Positions 42,977 through 53,100 are shown, numbered from the stretch's first letter. The stretch is 64,000 nt of DNA from VGMA01 sp964655475 (GCA_964655475.1 CAZZMO010000006.1:5524-69523); one strand, 5' to 3'. Program-made: numbers and translations. The notes: a model not told the origin generated them from the letters alone.

Positions 42977-44143
42977 CTATTTTTTTGGCTTCTTTGTCTT
43001 GTACTGAATCGGAGTTACATGCTTGACTTTTGCTCTCGCTGTCGCTTCCCCATCCTTTTTGGAAGGGCGACCTCTCTTTTTAGGTAGGGCCCCTTCAAAC
43101 AATTTCGAAAGCTTTTCCCCCTCTTCTGACGGAGAGGTCTCTCTTTCAATTTGTTTTTCTTCCATGCCAGAATGGATCGCTTTGCGGATCCTTTCATCGT
43201 AAGGATTTTCTTCATCTGTATCTTTTACGCGGTGAGAAAGATGACGTAGCGATTCGAGTCGCTGAGAGAGAACTTCCAACTTCGTATCAACTTTCATTCT
43301 TGGCGTCCCTTTCATGTTCGCAAGGAACTGCGCTTCTGTATCGAATTTCGCAGAGAATGAAACTGCACCGCTTGAGTATTCAGGAGAGAAAAGGAAATGG
43401 CGAAGGCTCGCTGGAACTGTTGTGTAGATATCGTCTGTGAGCTGTGGCTCCAGTTCTACTTTAGCGACTTGCTTCGGAGGACGTCCCCTCTTTGGCCTTG
43501 GATTGAGCGCTTCGTTGGAGTAATAGGTATTGGCTTTCATCACGAGCGCTTCCCGCCCATTTTGGAGCTCTTTTGACACTTTCGCATCAAACTTATGTTC
43601 TTTCAATCGTTCAACGACACTCTTAGAGAGCTCTATGTCTTCTTCGAACACAAAGAACACTTCACACTGTCTGAGCCACTCAATGATTCGAACGCGCGAT
43701 CTCTCGTGGTAATACTGCTGCCATTTATCGAGCTCTGACAAGTGGTCATAAATGAATTCCAAGAAGTTTTCCCGAGCCTCTTTGGCACCAATGATATCGA
43801 GAAGCTTCTCTTTTGCGTCAATATCGTAAACTTTTTCGTTGACAAACCCTTCCATGAACTTCTTAGTTTCATAGTAGGTTAGCTTCGGAACAGCACAATA
43901 TCTCTCAGAATTCTCTAGAATCTCTTTCTCACCAAGGTCCAGATCGGCCTGGTTCTTATCAGAATCGAGAAAAAGTAAAAAGCCCTCGACGCGGTCGAGG
44001 AAAAAATCTCTTTCATCATCAGACTTAGAAAAGGCTTCTAATAATCGATGATAGCGGAGAATAAGGGGTTGTTGAACTTTTGGGTATCTCATGGCGGCAG
44101 TGTAGCATAGAAGACTATTGTATAAAAAGGAAAAATTCTTCAT
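42977..44143 (-). CDS. UPF0158-family protein with two AT-hook-like motifs
   Basis: 388 residues. The N-terminal two-thirds matches the UPF0158 pattern (acidic, FFLDRVEGFLLFLD, HERSRVRIIEWLRQCE). The C-terminal part has two AT-hook cores, RPKRGRPPKQ (~213-222) and KKRGRPSKKDG (~354-364), and a Lys-rich tail, suggesting minor-groove DNA binding. The ATG at 44143 has AGGA five bases upstream; ATG 44092 (MRYPKV) is the alternative and lacks a site. With the first, its start lies 10 bp from the serS start in the opposite direction. Confidence 0.82.
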   Translation of the reverse strand: MKNFSFLYNSLLCYTAAMRYPKVQQPLILRYHRLLEAFSKSDDERDFFLDRVEGFLLFLDSDKNQADLDLGEKEILENSERYCAVPKLTYYETKKFMEGFVNEKVYDIDAKEKLLDIIGAKEARENFLEFIYDHLSELDKWQQYYHERSRVRIIEWLRQCEVFFVFEEDIELSKSVVERLKEHKFDAKVSKELQNGREALVMKANTYYSNEALNPRPKRGRPPKQVAKVELEPQLTDDIYTTVPASLRHFLFSPEYSSGAVSFSAKFDTEAQFLANMKGTPRMKVDTKLEVLSQRLESLRHLSHRVKDTDEENPYDERIRKAIHSGMEEKQIERETSPSEEGEKLSKLFEGALPKKRGRPSKKDGEATARAKVKHVTPIQYKTKKPKK

Positions 44144-44152
44144 GATGTTCCT

Positions 44153-45430
44153 ATGCTAGACATTAAAGTACTCAAGAAAGATCCACAGCTTGCAGAGAAG
44201 AAGCTCCAGTATAAAGACCCAGACGCGTCTTGTCTGCCAGCGCTTGCTCTCTACGAAAAAATCTGCGACACCCGAACAATCCTCGAGACCCACCAAGCGA
44301 ATCTCAACATAAAATCGAAGCTCATTGGCGAGAAAAAACGTAGCGGCGAAAATATTGCCCCTCTGATGAAAAATATCGATGAAATCAAAGAGGCAATTCA
44401 TACCCTGTCAGCAGAGCTCGAGATCATCGAAGAAGAGTACGAAGCCCTGATGCTCAATCTTCCGAACCTTCCGAACGACGACATCAAAGTCTCTCCAGAC
44501 CCGAAAGACAACGTCTGCATCAAAGAATTTAAAGAAAAGCCTACCTTTGATTTTGCCCCCAAAAACCACCTCGAACTCGGCGAAATTCATGACCTCTTCG
44601 ACTTTGCAAGAGCAGCAAAAATCTCAGGCAGTGGCTGGCCTGTTTATAAAGGCTATGGTGCCCTCATTGAGTGGGCCCTCCTTCGTCTCATGGTCGACAT
44701 CCATGTCAAAAATGGATTTACACCTCTTCATGTCCCTCTCCTCGTTAGACCAGAGATCATCGCAGGATCAGGACAGCTACCGAAATTTGAAAAGCAACTC
44801 TTCAAGATTCAAGACGAAGACTACAACCTCTACCTCATCCCCACCTCTGAAGTATCGATTAACGGTTTCCACTATGATGAGATCCTGAGCGAGGAAGACC
44901 TACCCCTCAAGTACATCAGCGTGACACCATGCTTTCGCCGTGAAGCAGGCGCTGCCGGCTCGAAAGAGAGAGGCCTCATCCGCGTCCACCAATTCAATAA
45001 AGTAGAAATGTTCTGCTTTACAAAGCCTGAAGAGAGCCCTGCCATCTTTGAAATGATGAGCCGCTCTGCTGAAGAGGTTCTCGAAACTCTCGATATGCAC
45101 TACAGAAATATGTGCCTTGTAACGGGAGATATGTCCTTTGCTGCCGCACGCACCGTCGATATCGAAGTGTGGCTTCCAGGACAAGACCGCTACTACGAAG
45201 TCTCTTCTGTTTCCAACTGCACCGACTTCCAATCACGCCGTTCCAAGACCCGTGCAAAGAAAGAGGGAGAAAAACCTTACCTCGTTCACACCCTCAACGG
45301 CTCAGGCCTTGCCACATCGCGCCTCATGGTCGCTCTCTTAGAGAACAACCAGCAGCCTGATGGCACCGTCATCATCCCTAAAGGGCTTCGCCCTTACCTC
45401 GGCGGACTCGACGCACTAAGACCACGTTAA
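44153..45430 (+). CDS. serS: Serine--tRNA ligase
   Basis: 425 residues. N-terminal coiled-coil tRNA-binding arm (about 30-100), then class II motifs: motif 2 region TPCFRREAGAAGSKERGLIR with HQFNKVE, and motif 3 GSGLATSRLMVALLENNQ. The start MLDIKVLKKDP is typical of the family. The stop (TAA) abuts the stop of the convergent gene with no spacer. Confidence 0.97.
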   Translation: MLDIKVLKKDPQLAEKKLQYKDPDASCLPALALYEKICDTRTILETHQANLNIKSKLIGEKKRSGENIAPLMKNIDEIKEAIHTLSAELEIIEEEYEALMLNLPNLPNDDIKVSPDPKDNVCIKEFKEKPTFDFAPKNHLELGEIHDLFDFARAAKISGSGWPVYKGYGALIEWALLRLMVDIHVKNGFTPLHVPLLVRPEIIAGSGQLPKFEKQLFKIQDEDYNLYLIPTSEVSINGFHYDEILSEEDLPLKYISVTPCFRREAGAAGSKERGLIRVHQFNKVEMFCFTKPEESPAIFEMMSRSAEEVLETLDMHYRNMCLVTGDMSFAAARTVDIEVWLPGQDRYYEVSSVSNCTDFQSRRSKTRAKKEGEKPYLVHTLNGSGLATSRLMVALLENNQQPDGTVIIPKGLRPYLGGLDALRPR

Positions 45431-46444
45431 TTAGCGAAGCGCTTCGATCGTCCTATCAAGACCATCTGCCGGTATGCCAAGCGCTTGAAATGCCCTTCCT
45501 GCATAACTCTCTTCATAAATTTCTCTGAACGCCTTCTGAAGCTCTTTCAATGTTGTAGCCCGTTTTGTGAGCCCCGCCTCGATTAATGTTGTCGTATATG
45601 CGTCACCAGGAGGGAGTACATGGATCACAGGACAGCCAAGAAGGGCCGCCTTTTCAGCTGTTGAAGTCCTTTCACAAAGGACAAGATGGGATGTCTTGAT
45701 GAGCTCCATCGTCTGAGAAGAGGGCATGATGTTGAGCTTGAGCCCCACCTTCGCAAATTCCTCCTCTTCCCACTTTCCACCCCCACTCTTTGGATGAGGA
45801 ATGAAGAGTAGATCGATGTCACTTCCTGCATATTCTGCCCAAAGCTGAGAAAACCAACTCCAAGCCTTTCTGTAACTCTCTTCACCATCAAAACTCCCGA
45901 TGTAGGTGACCACCTTCTTCTCAGGGGCGAGCGATGGATATCCCACCACCTTTGCCTGCGGCAAAGCCTCTTTCGTCTTTTCAGAAGGGACCAAGAGCTC
46001 ATGAGATGCCTTCGCCACATCACTCGCCACTTTAAAGTAATCACTCACACCTGACGCCTGAATGTTATCCCAATAGCTAATCACCCTGACATCTTCTCTT
46101 CCTCGAAACGCATCGTGCACTTGCTTTGCAAACATGCAAGCAACACCTGTCACCACCGTCGTCGACTGGATATGATTTTCTAGCCCCTGGATGTACTTCT
46201 CATCAGCCAGGGCAAAGCGATCAGCGAGCGCCAATCCTTCCCCATACAAAATCTCTTTCGGTAGCTGAAAGCGCTCTTTGGCTGTGCCAAGCAATAACAC
46301 CTCTACCTTTTCCCCATCTTCCACAAGCCGTTCAATCACAGGGACCAAATTCACCGACTCCCCCATGTCGTACAAAATAAAGAAAAAGCCGTCAGCAAAC
46401 GCCCCACTCGCTACACACAAAAACAACAAGAGAATTTTTTTCAT
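45431..46444 (-). CDS. Exported GT-B-fold-like protein
   Basis: 337 residues. MKKILLLFLCVASGAFADG is a clear signal peptide with an AxA-type cleavage site. The mature protein resembles the two-domain GT-B fold, with alternating beta strands and helices; VTYIGSFDGEE and TSHLVLCERTSTAEKAALLGCPVIHV (two parts) resemble the acceptor/donor half of such enzymes, like LpxB or UDP-GlcNAc epimerase. GT-B enzymes normally use cytoplasmic nucleotide sugars, so a periplasmic copy is odd; it may have become a binding protein. No partner gene identified. Confidence 0.6.
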   Translation of the reverse strand: MKKILLLFLCVASGAFADGFFFILYDMGESVNLVPVIERLVEDGEKVEVLLLGTAKERFQLPKEILYGEGLALADRFALADEKYIQGLENHIQSTTVVTGVACMFAKQVHDAFRGREDVRVISYWDNIQASGVSDYFKVASDVAKASHELLVPSEKTKEALPQAKVVGYPSLAPEKKVVTYIGSFDGEESYRKAWSWFSQLWAEYAGSDIDLLFIPHPKSGGGKWEEEEFAKVGLKLNIMPSSQTMELIKTSHLVLCERTSTAEKAALLGCPVIHVLPPGDAYTTTLIEAGLTKRATTLKELQKAFREIYEESYAGRAFQALGIPADGLDRTIEALR

Positions 46445-46527
46445 GAAGACACCTGGTTGATGATACCCTGCTCGTCAGAAATTATCCCCCACCCCACCGA
46501 TTATGCACAACAGAAAAACACCCCCCT

Positions 46528-46740
46528 CTATCCAATCCGGTCATAGAGTTTCTCAAATACCTGAAACATACAAAAGAGCCCAAACAGTCCTACACTTGTC
46601 AATATCCACCTTTGCCATCTCTTTAATCCCACAAAATCTTTACAGCAAATCAAGATCCATCCTTGCACAATCCATCCAAACACCAAAAATGAACTCACAA
46701 ATCCAAACACTGCCATTCCCCGAATGATCAATATCGACAT
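46528..46740 (-). CDS. Small two-TM membrane protein A
   Basis: 70 residues from ATG 46740, behind GAGGAG at seven bases. TM1 about residues 8-33, a cationic loop LKRWQRW, and TM2 about 46-63. It aligns without gaps to the two genes upstream over a 25-residue span from FG in TM1 to the second W of the loop (FG[WYH]...[KR][KR]W). Last of the C-B-A series on this strand. Function unknown. Confidence 0.65.
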   Translation of the reverse strand: MSILIIRGMAVFGFVSSFLVFGWIVQGWILICCKDFVGLKRWQRWILTSVGLFGLFCMFQVFEKLYDRIG

Positions 46741-46789
46741 TTCACACTCCTCAATTTCATGAATACCCTCGGCATACCCACTGCACTCC

Positions 46790-46872
46790 GGGCCGCTTTG
46801 CGCTTGGCTCTCCAAGCCTTTTAGGCTCTCAATGAGAGCCTAAAAAGAGCCAAAGGCTCTTGCAAAGCGCCC
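46790..46872. repeat. 83-nt imperfect palindrome that folds as a four-way junction
   Basis: Outer stem GGGC-C-GCTTTGC (46790-46801) pairs with GCAAAGCGCCC (46862-46872) with one bulge. Inside are three hairpins in tandem: GCTTGG-CTCT-CCAAGC (46802-46817), a perfect 12-bp TTTTAGGCTCTC-AAT-GAGAGCCTAAAA (46819-46845), and AGAGCC-AAA-GGCTCT (46846-46860). Nearly every base is paired. It lies between two minus-strand genes (end of B, start of A) and has no T-run, so it is not a plain terminator. RNA processing signal, cis-regulator or small palindromic repeat element are all possible. Confidence 0.75.
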
Positions 46873-46881
46873 TCTCGATAT

Positions 46882-47091
46882 TTACTCGAGTAGATAGATG
46901 AGGTATTTGGTGTAGACTATGACAAGCATCCAGATGGCACTACCGAGCAGCCATTTTTTCCATTTTAGCCGAAGCTTCCATGCTTTAATGTTTGCCTCAG
47001 CGAGAAGAAAAATAATATAGCCGAAAAAAGGCGCTGGGATAAAGATCTTCGACAAGTCGATAATGGTATTTAGAAGTTCCTGCTTCCACAT
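46882..47091 (-). CDS. Small two-TM membrane protein B
   Basis: 69 residues starting MWKQELLNTI. TM1 around residues 15-32 (IPAPFFGYIIFLLAE), basic loop AWKLRLKWKKW, TM2 around 49-65 ending KYLIYLLE. It is clearly paralogous to gene C (both MW start, P-x-x-FG, AWK, K-W, KY-x-Y), 17 bp after it, so the two are in one operon. Confidence 0.65.
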   Translation of the reverse strand: MWKQELLNTIIDLSKIFIPAPFFGYIIFLLAEANIKAWKLRLKWKKWLLGSAIWMLVIVYTKYLIYLLE

Positions 47092-47108
47092 ATCTTATCC
47101 TCTATAAA

Positions 47109-47312
47109 TTACAGTCGAGAAGTAAAGAGATAAATATATTTGAAAATACTGGTAATGATAACGAACATGCCAGTCGTTGCACCCCACTTCCTCATCTTGC
47201 TGTTTGATTTCCATGCTGCGATCAGCTGATCGGTAAGCGTAACAAGAAAGTGACCAAACACGAGAGAGGGTACAATAAAACCAACAAGATTTATGGCCAC
47301 TTTGGTCCACAT
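47109..47312 (-). CDS. Small two-TM membrane protein C
   Basis: 67 residues from ATG 47312 (MWTKVAINLVGFIVP); an upstream ATG at 47402 in frame would add 30 residues lying across the divergent VIT-like start and is disfavoured. TM1 with PSLVFGH, loop AAWKSNSKMRKW, TM2 and a KYIYLF ending. First gene of the C-B-A series, 64 bp from the divergent VIT-like gene. Confidence 0.6.
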   Translation of the reverse strand: MWTKVAINLVGFIVPSLVFGHFLVTLTDQLIAAWKSNSKMRKWGATTGMFVIITSIFKYIYLFTSRL

Positions 47313-47376
47313 TCTAGGAACTCGCTTCGTAAAAGGATACTGCGCTAAAAAAGATATTATGGTAGAGTGTGAGATT

Positions 47377-48132
47377 ATGCACAACAGGAAATCCCACTTC
47401 AAAAACCACGATGTACTCGGTCATCTAAAAGAGGCAAGGATGCGTGGGCATCAAGCTTCGCAAGAGGATCACGGTACAGAGTCGCCGGGGTATTTGTCAT
47501 CGGCAAATGATGCGGCGAAGGAGACGGCGATTGCTGTTCTTCTCCTCTGGATTGTCCTGAATGGTTTTGGATTGGTGACTGATAAGTGGCAGCTCTTGTC
47601 TATTTTTGGAGCATTTTTGGTTGGATGGCTCCTTTGGAAAATGGGACGAGGTGCGACGATTGGTTGGTCCCGCCTTTCGAGACTCAGCCGTTTGATGGGA
47701 GAAGAAAAGCATGAGATTGAAACAAATCCTGATGAAGAGAGATCAGAACTCAAAGCTCTTTACAAAGCGAAAGGGTTTTCAGGAGAGCTTCTCGACAGGG
47801 TCATCGATGTTCTCATGTCAGACGATCACAAACTCTTACTCGTGATGCTCGAAGAGGAACTTGGCACTGAGCTTGAAAGCTGCGACCATCCTCTGCAACA
47901 GGCAGCTGGAGCTGGTGTAGGGGCATTCTTAGCGATGTGTGTTCTTCTCATCGGCTATCTCCTTGCTCCTCTATGGGGCATCTGGATTGCTGCCTATCTA
48001 ACTGTCATGACCTCTTCCTACATTGCGACAAAAATTGAGCGGATCGAAGCCCTACCTCTTCTCATTTGGAATATGGGCCTGGTCTTTTTAACTAGCACAA
48101 CCACTTACTTTCTGATTCAATTATGGTCATGA
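47377..48132 (+). CDS. VIT1/CCC1-like membrane protein
   Basis: 251 residues from ATG 47377. About five TM segments (around 45-62, 68-85, 183-205, 210-228, 232-250), with a cytoplasmic stretch EERSELKALYKAKGFSGELL and DRVIDVLMSDDHKL that matches the metal-binding helical region of VIT1/CCC1-type iron/manganese transporters. It overlaps the ATPase start as ATGA. In Chlamydia, a conserved membrane protein sits in the same serS-zntA interval. Confidence 0.8.
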   Translation: MHNRKSHFKNHDVLGHLKEARMRGHQASQEDHGTESPGYLSSANDAAKETAIAVLLLWIVLNGFGLVTDKWQLLSIFGAFLVGWLLWKMGRGATIGWSRLSRLSRLMGEEKHEIETNPDEERSELKALYKAKGFSGELLDRVIDVLMSDDHKLLLVMLEEELGTELESCDHPLQQAAGAGVGAFLAMCVLLIGYLLAPLWGIWIAAYLTVMTSSYIATKIERIEALPLLIWNMGLVFLTSTTTYFLIQLWS

Positions 48133-50087
48133 GTGATCCTGTTAGCTCTTTGTATGAATACTTTGCTTCAGGAAACGAAGATGTTGCGAACCCGTTTTTA
48201 AAGACGCAGTCGAGAAACTGGGCGAAGCATCTCCTCTTAAAGACCTCTCTTCTTTCAGCAGTTTTTTTGGTTATCGCTTTTGGTTGTCGCTTTTACGATC
48301 GGAACCTATCGCTGTTTTTCCTCACTTTTGTCTACTTTTTGTCAGGGATTCCCGCTCTCATTAAGACAGTCGAAGATCTAAAAGAGATCAACATCAACAT
48401 CGATGTGTTGATGACGTTGGCCGCCTTTTTATCAGCGCTGATCGGTAGTGAGCTTGAAGGGGGTCTCCTTCTCGTACTCTTTGCCCTATCAGAGGCGATG
48501 GCTGACATGGTGACTCATAAAACGAAGAGCGCCATCAATAGCCTCCACAAACTCTCCCCCACAATGGCAATTGTTTACGATGAATCGAGCAAAACATCCT
48601 ACCCCAAATCGGTCCGGGAAATTGCACTCGATACGACACTCCTGATTAAAGCAGGGGAAGTGATTCCTCTCGACGGTTTTGTCACAGAAGGTGCCTCGTT
48701 CGTCGACTTAAAGCTCCTTACGGGAGAAAGTGTTCCTGTGAGTAAAGAGGTGGGAGATGAAGTGCATGCAGGAGCGCTCAATCTCGATGGAACCCTCAAG
48801 ATCAGAGTGACGAAGACGAGCTCTGATTCGACACTGGCGAGAATCATTGAACTCATCACCAAAGCGCAGAGTGCAAAACCAAAACTCGAAAAGTTTCTGA
48901 GTCAGTTCAGCAGCCGCTACGCCACTACGATCATCCTCCTCTCACTCAGCTTTGGGATTTTCCTCCCCTTTCTCTTCCCTGACATCTCTTACTTAGGAAG
49001 GGAGGGATCGATTTATCGAGCTCTGGCTTTCCTCATTGCCGCATCCCCTTGCGCCCTCATCATTGCCCTACCGACCGCCTATTTGAGCTCTATCAGCGCC
49101 TGCGCAAGAAAAGGGATCTTACTCAAAGGGGGAACGACACTCGATGCTCTTGCAACGTGTAAGACGATTGCCTTTGATAAAACAGGAACCCTCACAACTG
49201 GGAACTTATCTCTCTCTAAATTTGAAATCCTCTCCTTGAATGGCGCCACACCCATCTCTGAAAAAGAAGCACTTCAGATCGCAGCCGGTCTTGAGAGTGC
49301 CGTCGTCCATCCCATTGCCCAAGCGATCATCAATCAAGCAGCGAGCTTAAGACTCTCACCAAAATCTATCGATCAGATCAAGGCAGTCCCCGGCAACGGC
49401 ATTTCTGGTCTTGTCGATGGAAAGCCTGTTTTTATCGGTCGAAGCTCCTTTATTGAAAAACAGATTGGCAAGAGTTGGGACAAGAAAAAGGGTGGCCAAG
49501 GGCTCCTTCAAACAGTGCTCTATGCAAAAGATTCGATCGTCACCTTCTGGTTCCAAGATGAACTTCGCCGAGAAGTGCGTGAAACGGTCTCCTCTTTAAA
49601 ACATCAGCTTCACCTCAAGATCGCGATGCTCACGGGAGATCACAAGGAAAATGCTGACTATGTAGCAAAAGAGCTAGAGATCGATGAGACCTATTCAGAT
49701 CTTCAACCGAGCGACAAGCTCGACATCATCTCTGAGCTCAGCGACAGGGCCCCTCTCGTGATGGTAGGTGACGGGATCAATGATGCCCCCTCCCTTGCAA
49801 GAGCGACCGTCGGGATCGCAATGGGGAAAATGGGAAGTCAGACAGCTATTGAAGCGGCAGACATCGTGCTCCTTCAAGACAACCTCTCTACGATTTCATG
49901 GCTCCTTCGCCGATCAAAGAAGACGATGAGGATTGTTCGAGAAAACATCACCCTCGCTTTGATCGTCATCCTTTTTGCAACAACCCCCTCCCTTCTCGGC
50001 TATATTCCCCTCTGGTGCGCTGTGATCCTCCATGAAGGGGGCACGGTCCTTGTCGGTCTCAACAGCCTCCGCCTCCTTCGCAAATAA
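48129..50087 (+). CDS. zntA: P1B-type heavy-metal ATPase (ZntA-like)
   Basis: 652 residues from the second of two close ATGs (48123, 48129). Metal efflux ATPase: TM metal site IAASPCALIIALP (SPC in place of the CPC of E. coli ZntA), phosphorylation DKTGTLTTG, actuator LLTGESVPVSKE, and GDGINDAPSLA. The N-terminal HMA/Cys-x-x-Cys metal-binding domain is absent. It is translationally coupled to the VIT-like gene; together they suggest divalent-metal control. Confidence 0.93.
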   Translation: MSDPVSSLYEYFASGNEDVANPFLKTQSRNWAKHLLLKTSLLSAVFLVIAFGCRFYDRNLSLFFLTFVYFLSGIPALIKTVEDLKEININIDVLMTLAAFLSALIGSELEGGLLLVLFALSEAMADMVTHKTKSAINSLHKLSPTMAIVYDESSKTSYPKSVREIALDTTLLIKAGEVIPLDGFVTEGASFVDLKLLTGESVPVSKEVGDEVHAGALNLDGTLKIRVTKTSSDSTLARIIELITKAQSAKPKLEKFLSQFSSRYATTIILLSLSFGIFLPFLFPDISYLGREGSIYRALAFLIAASPCALIIALPTAYLSSISACARKGILLKGGTTLDALATCKTIAFDKTGTLTTGNLSLSKFEILSLNGATPISEKEALQIAAGLESAVVHPIAQAIINQAASLRLSPKSIDQIKAVPGNGISGLVDGKPVFIGRSSFIEKQIGKSWDKKKGGQGLLQTVLYAKDSIVTFWFQDELRREVRETVSSLKHQLHLKIAMLTGDHKENADYVAKELEIDETYSDLQPSDKLDIISELSDRAPLVMVGDGINDAPSLARATVGIAMGKMGSQTAIEAADIVLLQDNLSTISWLLRRSKKTMRIVRENITLALIVILFATTPSLLGYIPLWCAVILHEGGTVLVGLNSLRLLRK

Positions 50088-50152
50088 TATCGTTCGCAGA
50101 AAATAGAATAATCCGTATGTTGAAAGTAAAGCGAGAGACTACCAGGTTGTAA

Positions 50153-53100
50153 ATGTCTAAGCTATCAGCAGAAGAATTAAAAAAAGCGATGCAGGAAGAG
50201 TCCAAACTCTTCCAACAGTACTATTTGTGGCTCGAAGAACACATGCCTCCTCTTCTTTTTGAAGAGTTTGAGTCTTCCCACCTTAGAACGATCGCACATA
50301 GCCTCATGGGGCTGCACTTACAAGGGAATTTCACTCAGATCCACTTCCCGAGCTGCTCCATCGTCCTCTGTTTAGATAGTGCTGATGCTGACGTGAAGAT
50401 CTTGAAACACTTCAGTTTATTTGGAATTCGAAACTACCAAACATACATCTCTGACACTCCCCTCCCTGGCGGCCACACCCCTTTAAGAATTGCCATCATC
50501 CATTTTACAGGAGTGGAGCAGCAAAAAGCAGACACCGCTCCCCATCTCTCGATCAAAGAGAGGTTTCCAGAACTCTCTGAGGAAGAATTTGAGAAGATCT
50601 TAGAAAAACTAGGGCCCCGTTTCTTAAGAACGATGAATACAGAAAGGCTCGTCCTAGCGATCCAGATGTTCTTAAGAGCCAAAGAAAGAGATAATCTTCA
50701 ATATGAAGTGCGCTACAACGAAGATTGGCAAAAGAGGGAAATCCCCTCTCTCCAAATCGTCCTCGCTTGGAAAAACACCCCGAAGTACAACTTCCTCTAC
50801 CGTCTAGCTAAAATGATTGATCGCCATCAGCTTGTGATGAAACGGGTAAACGCCTCTTATGTCGATCCTTACTCAGGCTCAAGCATCATCGTCATGTCAC
50901 TTGCGATTCATGGTCAAAAGAATAAAGCAGCATGGGAAGTCACTGATATCGATGATTTTCTTCAAGAGTTCGCCACACTCAAGTACTTTGAAGATCAAGA
51001 TCTCATCGAAAAGATCCCTGTCCGCGGCAATCTCGCCAATTTTTTACGGTCAGCCGTCCACTTTGTCCATCAATTTCTCCTCCATGCTGATAGCAACATC
51101 TATTCTGTTTTCAATATTGAAGAGGGGCTCTGCCGCCATCCTGAACTCACCATTCAACTCTGTAAAGCCTTCGAATACAAATTCCACCCTCAAAAGCATG
51201 ACATCAGAGCATATGAGCAGGAGAGGGAAAAGTTCTTGACCCTTGTTGAAAAACTCGATACAGGAAACATCATCCTCGATACAAGACGGCAAAACATTCT
51301 CCGGGCGATGATGAATTTTGTCCACTTCACCTTGAAAACCAACTTCTATCGAACAAATAAAAGCGCACACAGTTTTCGCGTTGATCCAAAATATTTAGAC
51401 ACAGCTCCATACGCTAGAAAAGAGAAATTCCCTGAACTTCCCTTCGCGATTTTTTTCATCAAAGGGCGCTCTTTCATCGGCTTCCACATCCGCTTTAAAG
51501 AACTCTCTCGCGGTGGACTCCGCACCATTTTTCCTTACAGGCCCGAACAAGCTGCATGGGAGAGGATCAACATCTTTTCAGAATGTTACAACCTCTCTTA
51601 CACTCAGCAAAAAAAGAACAAAGACATCCCTGAAGGGGGCGCCAAAGGGGTCATCTTTATCGAACCCTTTGACGATCTGAAAGTAGAGGCGCAGATTTAT
51701 CAAAATGAGCTCATCCAAGCAGAAACGCCCCAAGAATTGATCGCCGAAAAAGTACAAACCTTTCAAAATGAACAGCGTCTCGTCTACCTCTACCACAGCC
51801 AAAGAGCCTACGTTCACAGCTTGCTTACCCTGATCAATTGCTACGACGATGGAAAACTCAAAGCAAAAGATGTAATTGACTATTGGAACACCCCTGAATA
51901 CATCTACCTCGGTCCTGATGAAAACATGCACAATAATATGATCGAATGGATTGCGATGCATGCTAAGCAGGTCGATTACAAACCAGGTAAAGCCTTCATT
52001 TCGAGTAAACCTCTCATTGGTATCAATCACAAAGAGTATGGTGTAACCTCTCTCGGAGTGAACGTCTACATGCATAAGGCATTAGAATACATCGGGATCA
52101 ATCCGAATAAAGATGTATTCACGATCAAAATCTCTGGAGGCCCTGACGGGGATGTCGCCGGAAATCAGATCAATAATCTCTACCGCTTGTACCCCAATAC
52201 CGCAAAACTTCTCGCGATCACTGATGGATCAGGAACAATCCACGATCCAAATGGACTTTCTTTAGAAGAGCTCGCCAAATTATTCCAGGCAGGGAAACCC
52301 ATTTCCCACTATCCACCTGAAAAACTCTCTTCAGGAGGATTCCTTCTCGATACACAAACGAGAAAAGATGAAAATGAGTATCAGCAACTCACCCTCCTCT
52401 GGAAGAATGAGAATGGAAAACTCGAAAAACATTGGCTTTCAGGTAATGAGTGGCATCAGATCTACCGAAATAACGTTCATCAAGTCAAAACGGACATTTT
52501 CATTCCTGCAGGTGGTAGGCCCCGCACATTAAACGGTCAAAATTTTCAAGACTTTCTCGATGATAAAGGGACTCCCACCTCAAAAGCGATTGTAGAAGGG
52601 GCTAATCTCTACCTTACTCCAGAAGCAAGAGAAGCTTTAGAAAAACGGGGCGTTATCATCATTAAAGATAGCTCTGCGAATAAAGGTGGGGTGATCTGTT
52701 CATCCTTAGAAGTATCGATTGGACTCATCTTATCTGAAGAGGAATTTGTCGAACTCAAACCCAAACTGATGCCAGAAATTCTTGCCCACATCCAACATAA
52801 AGCCTTACTAGAAGCGAATCTTCTCCTTAAAACCCACTCCATGACGAAAAAATCCCTCACCGAGCTCTCTGATCACATCTCGAAAAAGATCAATACCTAC
52901 ACCTACCAAATCCTCGATTATCTCATGCCAACAGAACTTCCCTCCGATCCCGATCACCCACTGATCCGCTGTCTCCTCGATTATCACCCTCCCCTTCTCA
53001 AAGAAGAATTTGGAGAGAGGATCTTGAAAAATCTTCCTGACATTCAAAAGAAAGCAACGATCGCTTGCCACATCGCCTCTTATATGATCTATAAAAAAGG

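Noticed and set aside
46790..46872. Cloverleaf-sized structure considered as a tRNA
   Set aside because: No GTTCGA T-loop, no anticodon-stem geometry and no CCA end; hairpin sizes do not fit.
47313..47402. Longer start for small membrane protein C
   Set aside because: It would add a second hydrophobic segment not shared by B and A and would run across the VIT-like gene start; the MW start matches its paralogue.
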